A stretch of 64,000 nucleotides of DNA from Rikenella sp031551865 (GTDB lineage Bacteria; Bacteroidota; Bacteroidia; Bacteroidales; Rikenellaceae): positions 62,001-126,000 of the forward strand of contig JAVBMY010000003.1 of assembly GCA_031551865.1 (NCBI GenBank), given 5' to 3'. Shown here piece by piece: positions 59,089 through 64,000 of this stretch. A program made the position numbers and the translations under genes. Each line of letters opens with the position of its first letter. Positions within the stretch are counted from its first letter, which is position 1. A model generated the notes under the pieces. That model was not told where the DNA came from. It made no database searches and saw nothing but the letters and a program-made list of their open reading frames with translations.

Positions 59089-60816
59089 TTACCAGGCATA
59101 GTTCCCCCGGAACGTGCGGACATTGCCACGCGCATCGCGCACCGTCAGCACCACACCCCGGCGCACCGCCGTAGCGCCGCGCACCGGCGTATGGAACATC
59201 GTTCGCGTCTTGGGGTCGTATTCGAGCAGCTCCCACTGGCCGTTGATCTCAAGGCGGTACGACGCGATGCCCGAGAGGTCGTCCGTGACCGTGAAACCCA
59301 GCACTGACCCCGACGGCACGGCGGCACCCGAAACGAGTTTCGGAGTGATCACCGGCGCAATGGTGTCGATCGCCACCTTGAAGCGCCCGAACGACGAACT
59401 GGAGGTCCTCACGCCCCCGGTGGCCGCGTCGTAGCTGCCGCCGGCATTGGCGAAAGTGGTCTTGCCGCCCTCGGTGCCCGTGGCGCGGATCACCAGCGCT
59501 TTGGGGCGGAGCGCGGGCGGAATGTCGCCGCACTCGCGTAAGAGTAACGTAAACGACTTGACGAGCGGTATGTCGTTCTCGCCGTAGAGCGCCGGAGCCA
59601 CGGTGATCCAGCCTTCGTCGGCGGCGGTCGGTTCGGCCAGCAGCAACGATTCGTAGAGCGTCCGGGCGGGAATGTCCACTTTCACGAGCGCATTGCCGAA
59701 CGTAAAATCGCGCGCCCAATCCACCGGGAGCACCGAGGCGGGCAATTCGGGTGCGGAACGGGTCAGTGAAGCGTCGCTCGTGATGCTGAACCGCACCGTG
59801 GTTTTGTTGCCGCAGTCGTCGGTGGCGGTGACCTCGGCACGCTGCACAGTGCCGGGCGCCGGGGCGTCGATGATGCCGCGCCGCACCACCGAACGGTAAA
59901 ACCCGAGCGTGTTGTTGGGCGAAATGTAGGAGCGTAGCACGTCGACCCGGCTCGCCTTGTGCGCGGCATAGGCGGTCATCGTGGTAACGTAGGCCGAGTT
60001 GGCGAACGATATTTTGTCGATGGCGAAAGCGAAATTGACCGCCGAGTCGATGCGCTGTTCGAGCGAATATATGCCCATAGTGTTGGGCAGCCCGTCGCGC
60101 AGGTCGACCAGTTCGTAGGCGAGGTAGCCGCGCGAACCGGGACTCATTTTCATGACGGGAGTGAGGCCCCGGGTCACGGCTGTGCTCTGCACCAGGCGAT
60201 GATAGGGCACGCCCTGCACAGTGTCGACTTCGTAGAGGAAGATGCGCGAGACGACGGGCGCCTGGTGGTCGGCCACGGTGAACATACCGTGCGCCAGGAG
60301 GTTGACAGGATTCCCGGTGCCGGCCTCGCGCACCTCGAAGTGGAGGTGGGGCCCGCCCGAGGAGCCGCTGTTGCCCAGCCGTGCGATCTGCTGGCCGCGT
60401 GTCACGGGGAACTGGCCGGACGACGGGTAGAGGTCGACGAAAAAGGATTGCCTGGCGTACTGCTGGCTGCGCACCCACGCGGCGATCTTGCTGTTGAAGC
60501 CGTCGAGGTGGCCGTAGAGGGTCACTTCGCCGTTGGGGTGCATGACGTAGAGGGCTTTGCCGTAGCCGGTGGGACTGACGTAGATGCGCCAGACGTAGCC
60601 GTCGGCGGCGGCCAGCACGGGGCTCCCCACACCCTGTTGTGCTTTGATGTCGATGCCGGTATGGAAGTGGTCGGAACGGATCTCGCCCACGTTGCCCGCC
60701 AGGGTGATGGTCGGGAAATTAACGGGCGAGGCGTAGCGCTGCGCGGTTTGTTGCGCCGCAGCGAAGCCGCCGGACAGCGTCATCAGCAATGCGGTTATGG
60801 CGAGTTTGATTTTCAT
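59089..60816 (-). CDS. M23-family metallopeptidase, exported
   Basis: The 575-residue product has a signal peptide (MKIKLAITALLMTLSGGFAA) and an N-terminal M23 (lysostaphin/LytM-type) domain. Zinc ligands are in HFHTGIDIKAQQG (H and D), and GGPHLHFEVREAG carries the HxH motif. The family cuts peptidoglycan crosslinks. The rest, about residues 200-575, is a beta-rich region with an Ig-like C-terminus (VLGFTVTDDLSGIASYRLEI) whose role I do not recognise. Two other ATGs at 60819 and 60828 are possible starts. It is separated from recX by 401 bases of repeat DNA. Confidence 0.93.
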   Translation of the reverse strand: MKIKLAITALLMTLSGGFAAAQQTAQRYASPVNFPTITLAGNVGEIRSDHFHTGIDIKAQQGVGSPVLAAADGYVWRIYVSPTGYGKALYVMHPNGEVTLYGHLDGFNSKIAAWVRSQQYARQSFFVDLYPSSGQFPVTRGQQIARLGNSGSSGGPHLHFEVREAGTGNPVNLLAHGMFTVADHQAPVVSRIFLYEVDTVQGVPYHRLVQSTAVTRGLTPVMKMSPGSRGYLAYELVDLRDGLPNTMGIYSLEQRIDSAVNFAFAIDKISFANSAYVTTMTAYAAHKASRVDVLRSYISPNNTLGFYRSVVRRGIIDAPAPGTVQRAEVTATDDCGNKTTVRFSITSDASLTRSAPELPASVLPVDWARDFTFGNALVKVDIPARTLYESLLLAEPTAADEGWITVAPALYGENDIPLVKSFTLLLRECGDIPPALRPKALVIRATGTEGGKTTFANAGGSYDAATGGVRTSSSSFGRFKVAIDTIAPVITPKLVSGAAVPSGSVLGFTVTDDLSGIASYRLEINGQWELLEYDPKTRTMFHTPVRGATAVRRGVVLTVRDARGNVRTFRGNYAW

Positions 60817-60920
60817 CATTGTATGCAAAAGTAACTCAAATTTACGGATTCGTACCGTAGCGTATCGCCACTGTGAAAGAAGCCGCTACACGCACCCGGA
60901 GGAACTCGGGCCCAAGACGA

Positions 60921-61044
60921 AGCGGCCACACCCACGCTCCCGAGGTGCGGAGCCGCGCCGGCAATCATTAACCCGTTAGCAGGTTGATTAACCTTTACGG
61001 AAATATGGCTGACGAAGCGTCTCTGACGCCTGGGTGTGGCCGCT
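60921..61044. repeat. Family A hairpin interrupted by about 75 bases (copy 6)
   Basis: The outer arms AGCGGCCACACCCA and TGGGTGTGGCCGCT are identical to copy 3 at 50133-50181, but they lie 96 bases apart instead of 21. The inner AGGCGC/GCGCCT hairpin is broken; CCCGAGGTGCGG remains on one side and GACGCCTGGG on the other. This suggests an insertion into a family A element. Confidence 0.65.
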
Positions 61045-61082
61045 TGGTTGACACCTGCATTTTTCGCAGAGAAAGAAGCGCC

Positions 61083-61125
61083 CGGCCCCAGCCCCCGAAG
61101 TCGCTACCTACGCGGCTTGGGGCCG
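61083..61125. repeat. Nested hairpin repeat, family A-like, copy 7
   Basis: CGGCCCCAGCC and GGCTTGGGGCCG pair with one bulge around a GAAGTCGCTAC centre. The left flank AGAAAGAAGCG matches the flank of copy 3. The 60817-61217 gap holds copies 6 and 7 and otherwise nothing recognised. Confidence 0.5.
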
Positions 61126-61217
61126 CCGAGCCGTTTGCTTCATGGCTAACGCCGTTTCGCAGAGCGGCCGCCAAGCCCGCAGAAAGGCAGGCCTGCGCAC
61201 CTGAGGCACGCAGGCCG

Positions 61218-61790
61218 TTACTCCGCCTCGCCGACCACCCGTGCCACGGCGGCGGTGGCTTCGTCGTAGCCGTAGCCGCGGCCGAGCGCCCAGCGCAAGA
61301 GCGAAGCGCGTACCTTGTAAGCATCAGCTTCGCGCCGCACAAGCGATGCGTACCGCCGCCTGAGCAGCGTTTCTAGCTTCTCGGCCTGCCGCCCGGCGGA
61401 GAATTCGCCGCAGAAAGAAGTCCCGAAGCTATTATCGGAATTGCCGGCGGAAGCAGAATCGTCCGGACCACTGCACAATTCGGCATACACCGAAGCGATC
61501 AGTTCGCCAGGGATCTCTTTGGCGCGCAAAGCCGCCACGATCTTGTGGCGCCCCCAGCCGCCGAGCGAAAGTTTCTCGCGGATGTAGGCCCGCGTGTAAC
61601 GCTCCTCGTCGACAAAGCCGTCGCGCACGAGCGCCGCCAGGATCGCCGCATGTTCGGCCACCGGGATGCGCCAGCGCCACAGCGAACGGCGCACGTCGGC
61701 CGGGGCCCGTTCGGCCCGCGCACACGACGCCTGCAACGACTCCAGCGCCTGGGCGGGCGTCTTGAGCGGTTTTGAAAAATCCTTTTCCAT
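61218..61790 (-). CDS. recX: RecA-regulating protein RecX
   Basis: RecX limits RecA filament growth. The 190-residue product has the helical repeats of the family: DVRRSLWRWRIPVAEHAAIL, LVRDGFVDEERYTRAYIREK, LGGWGRHKIVAALRAKEIPG, and near the C-terminus KLETLLRRRYASL and LLRWALGRGYGYDEATAAVA. Between the second and third repeats there is a low-complexity insert of about 30 residues (GPDDSASAGNSDNSFGTSFC). recA is not in the window. The gene lies 79 bases downstream of prmC on the same strand. Confidence 0.88.
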   Translation of the reverse strand: MEKDFSKPLKTPAQALESLQASCARAERAPADVRRSLWRWRIPVAEHAAILAALVRDGFVDEERYTRAYIREKLSLGGWGRHKIVAALRAKEIPGELIASVYAELCSGPDDSASAGNSDNSFGTSFCGEFSAGRQAEKLETLLRRRYASLVRREADAYKVRASLLRWALGRGYGYDEATAAVARVVGEAE

Positions 61791-61869
61791 CCTTTATATG
61801 CGTTGATTGTGGGCCGGTGAACGGTATTACACCCTTCGCAACGAATAAAGCACCCGGCCCCATACCCCC

Positions 61870-62865
61870 TCACACCCCTGGCGCTACGGCTGACCTTGGC
61901 TCGCAGAGACCGCACACGATGCGGTCTCTGCCGTGGATGTCCTGAAGGATGCGCGTGTCTGTGAATCCCTCGGCACGGAGCAGGTCGGCGGTGGCGGTGC
62001 CGAAGCGTTCGTTGATTTCGAACCACACTTCGCGCACGCCGCACTGTCCGGCAAGCCGGGCGATGGCGCGGTAAAACACGAGCGGGTCGGCGTCGGGCAC
62101 CCAGAGCGCCCCGGGCGGCTCCCAGCAGGTCACATTGTCGCGCATCGCGGCGCGTTCGCTTTCGAGCACGTAGGGCGGGTTGCTGACGATAATATCGAAA
62201 TGCGCAGCCGCACGGGCAATGGTTTTCTCGTTATCATCTGTTTCGGAAGACACGCCCGCGGCCGGGAAGGACGCTCCAACCCCACCCCCCGGAACGGATA
62301 GAAGCTGCCGGGACGGATCATTCATGTTCAAAATATCCCTCAGTTCAAAGCGAACTTCGGCCCCGAGCGCGGCGGCATTCTTCCGGGCCACATCGAGCGC
62401 CGTGGGCGAGATATCCCACGCCGATACTTCGACCGACGGGCCGAGTTCGAGCGCCAGCGTCACCGCAAGGATGCCGCTGCCCGTGCCGATGTCCAGGATC
62501 CGCCCCCGGGGACGGCCCGCCGCCACGGCGCGCAGCAGTTCCTCGGTTTCGGGGCGCGGAATCAGCACACCGGGCGACACGTCGAACCGGCGCCCGCAGA
62601 ATTCCGACCAGCCCACTACATACTGGAGCGGTTCGAAGGTTTCGAGTCGGCGCAGGTCGTCTTCCAAAGCGCCGGACTCCCCCGGGAATTCCGCCGAGGG
62701 ATCTGCCAGCCGCCGCACACGCGCGATGCCGTATTTATCTTCGAGCAGGCGCGACGCCACCGCGGCCGCTTCGCGCTCCCCGTAAAGAGGCGCGAGGCGG
62801 CAGGCAATCATCGAGTATGTTTCGTGGATCGTCAAAACGGTAGGATCAATCTGTCCGGGTTGCAA
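61870..62865 (-). CDS. prmC: Release factor glutamine methyltransferase PrmC
   Basis: PrmC methylates the glutamine of the GGQ motif in release factors. The 331-residue protein has an N-terminal helical domain (PLQYVVGWSEFCGRRFDVSP), the SAM-binding GRILDIGTGSGILAVTLALE, and the catalytic NPPY in FDIIVSNPPYVLESE. An insert of about 35 residues (GGGVGASFPAAGVSSETDDN) separates the SAM-binding part from NPPY, making the protein longer than the usual 280 residues. It precedes recX and is divergent from ribD. Confidence 0.92.
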   Translation of the reverse strand: MQPGQIDPTVLTIHETYSMIACRLAPLYGEREAAAVASRLLEDKYGIARVRRLADPSAEFPGESGALEDDLRRLETFEPLQYVVGWSEFCGRRFDVSPGVLIPRPETEELLRAVAAGRPRGRILDIGTGSGILAVTLALELGPSVEVSAWDISPTALDVARKNAAALGAEVRFELRDILNMNDPSRQLLSVPGGGVGASFPAAGVSSETDDNEKTIARAAAHFDIIVSNPPYVLESERAAMRDNVTCWEPPGALWVPDADPLVFYRAIARLAGQCGVREVWFEINERFGTATADLLRAEGFTDTRILQDIHGRDRIVCGLCEPRSAVAPGV

Positions 62866-62906
62866 AGCCGAAGTTGCGAGTCACGAAGCAAACTCCGCGC
62901 CCCTGG

Positions 62907-62933
62907 CCCCGAGCGCGCTACGCGCGCTCGGGG
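62907..62933. repeat. GC-rich hairpin between prmC and ribD
   Basis: CCCCGAGCGCG and CGCGCTCGGGG pair around a CTACG-type centre. The hairpin is in the divergent gap where both promoters should lie. A TATTTTTG element, a candidate -7 for ribD, lies at 62990-62997 with no good TTTG 19 nt upstream. Confidence 0.55.
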
Positions 62934-63002
62934 AGAGTAGGCGCCGGGTCGAAATCGTACAATAATAATCAAATAAAGGCAAAGATACCTATTTTTGCAA
63001 CC

Positions 63003-64000
63003 ATGGAATCCTGCGAATCAATGGAACGCCGAGAACAAGACGAACAATACATGCGCCGCTGCCTTGAGCTGGCCGGACGCGGGGCGGGCTATGTGTCGCC
63101 CAACCCGATGGTAGGCTGCGTGGTGGTGCGCGGCGGCGAGGTGATCGCCGAAGGGTGGCATGAACGCCACGGCGGCCCGCATGCCGAGCCCAACGCCCTG
63201 AACCGCATTCCCGCCGGTACACCGCTCGGTGGCGCCACGCTCTATGTGAACCTCGAACCGTGCAACCACCACGGCAAAACGCCCCCCTGCTCCGAACTGA
63301 TCATTGCGCGAGGTGTGGGGAGGGTGGTCGTGGGCTGCGAGGATCCCAACCCGCGTGTGTCGGGTAGCGGCATCGCCCGCCTGCACGAAGCGGGGATCGG
63401 CGTGACTGTGGGGGTGCTCGAAACCGAGGCACGGTTCCTCAACCGCCGGTTCATCACGGCGCAGACCCTGGGTCGGCCGTATGTCGTGCTGAAATGGGCA
63501 CAAACGTCGGACGGCTTTCTCGACGCCCTGCGCCCGGCCACGGTGCCGCCCGCCTGGATGACGGGTGAACGGGCGCGCGAACTGGTGCACCGCTGGCGTT
63601 TCGAAGAGGGCGTGGTGATGGTGGGACCGAATACGGTGGCGATGGACGATCCGCAGCTGACCGTCCGGGCCTGGGGCGGCGGCAAACTCCCCGACCCTTT
63701 GCGCGTGACGATGGAAGGCCTGCGGACACTATCCGCCTCACGGCGGATTTTCGACGGCCAGGCCCCTACATTGCTCTTCACGCGCGACGCCGCCGGAGCC
63801 CGGCAAAGGCTCGCCGGACACGCCAACGTGGAAATATCAGCAATTAGCAGCGACTGGAACGCATTGCACGAAATATTGCAGGCCCTGCTCCGGCTCGGCC
63901 ACAACTCGGTGTTCGCCGAAGGGGGTGCGCACCTGCTCGGCAGCCTGCTGGAAGCGGGACTCTGGGATGAGGCACGGATCTTCACCTCGGATCTCGCGGC
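63003..64000 (+). CDS. ribD: Riboflavin biosynthesis protein RibD (5' part, cut by window end)
   Basis: RibD carries out the deamination and reduction steps of riboflavin synthesis. The visible 332 residues show the N-terminal deaminase (SPNPMVGCVVVRGGEVIAEG, HAEPNAL with the zinc His and Glu, and LYVNLEPCNHHGKTPPCSEL with the two Cys) and the start of the reductase (PYVVLKWAQTSDGF, VMVGPNTVAMDDPQLTVR). The gene runs off the window end. The start could be 63003 or the ATG at 63021; the -7-like element at 62990-62997 would leave almost no leader for the first, which favours 63021. Confidence 0.95.
   Translation, partial: MESCESMERREQDEQYMRRCLELAGRGAGYVSPNPMVGCVVVRGGEVIAEGWHERHGGPHAEPNALNRIPAGTPLGGATLYVNLEPCNHHGKTPPCSELIIARGVGRVVVGCEDPNPRVSGSGIARLHEAGIGVTVGVLETEARFLNRRFITAQTLGRPYVVLKWAQTSDGFLDALRPATVPPAWMTGERARELVHRWRFEEGVVMVGPNTVAMDDPQLTVRAWGGGKLPDPLRVTMEGLRTLSASRRIFDGQAPTLLFTRDAAGARQRLAGHANVEISAISSDWNALHEILQALLRLGHNSVFAEGGAHLLGSLLEAGLWDEARIFTSDLA

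Overview
The window looks like chromosome from a GC-rich member of the Bacteroidales, most likely a Rikenellaceae/Alistipes-type gut bacterium. The grounds are: type V (FimA/Mfa-type) pilus genes, an ECF sigma/FecR pair, DUF3575 and DUF3868 proteins, the gene order uppS-bamA-ompH-murI, a fused CcsBA cytochrome c synthase, an M49 dipeptidyl peptidase III, and promoters of the Bacteroidetes form TTTG-19 nt-TAnnTTTG. The genus is inferred from general character, not from a search.

Layout. 0-10 kb: an exported dipeptidyl peptidase III, UbiX, a small 2[4Fe-4S] ferredoxin, tRNA-Thr(GGT) and tRNA-Gly(GCC), an OsmC-family protein, an FKBP-like exported protein with a Cys-rich segment, a DUF5362-like membrane protein and class II ribonucleotide reductase (NrdJ). 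10-24 kb (minus strand): TsaE and a class III aminotransferase, then an eight-gene pilus locus read from 24.0 down to 11.9 kb: ECF sigma, FecR anti-sigma, an STN-DUF3575 fusion, DUF3868/OmpA-like protein, major pilin, FimB/Mfa2-like anchor, a FISUMP-domain lipoprotein and a BACON-like lipoprotein. 24-30 kb: a lipoprotein, gdhA, three tRNAs and a gene-poor stretch full of inverted repeats, MITE-like elements and a tRNA fragment. 30-39 kb: an accessory run on the plus strand: a DUF4062 protein, a beta-propeller membrane protein, an XRE regulator, a Sel1-repeat protein, a disordered exported protein, a Ser-rich small exported protein and a membrane protein. 39-64 kb: mostly housekeeping genes on the minus strand (two glycosyltransferases, dnaJ, grpE, ccsBA, ftsK, murI, ompH, bamA, uppS, a flavoprotein, cutC, an M23 peptidase, recX, prmC), with an exported superoxide dismutase and the 5' part of ribD on the plus strand.

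How the genes work together. The pilus locus appears to be one regulated unit in which the signalling STN domain normally found on TonB-dependent receptors sits on a DUF3575 outer-membrane protein. uppS-bamA-ompH-murI form an envelope-biogenesis unit; grpE and dnaJ form a chaperone unit behind a glycosyltransferase.

The intergenic DNA is unusually structured. At least three dispersed repeat families recur (nested hairpins with paired but differing outer stems; a GGCAAT...ATTGCC hairpin element; MITE-like elements with terminal inverted repeats). Both tRNA-Thr genes are followed, exactly at their 3' ends, by long imperfect inverted repeats. No rRNA, CRISPR array or intact insertion sequence was seen. 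All calls rest on reading the sequence; no database search was run.
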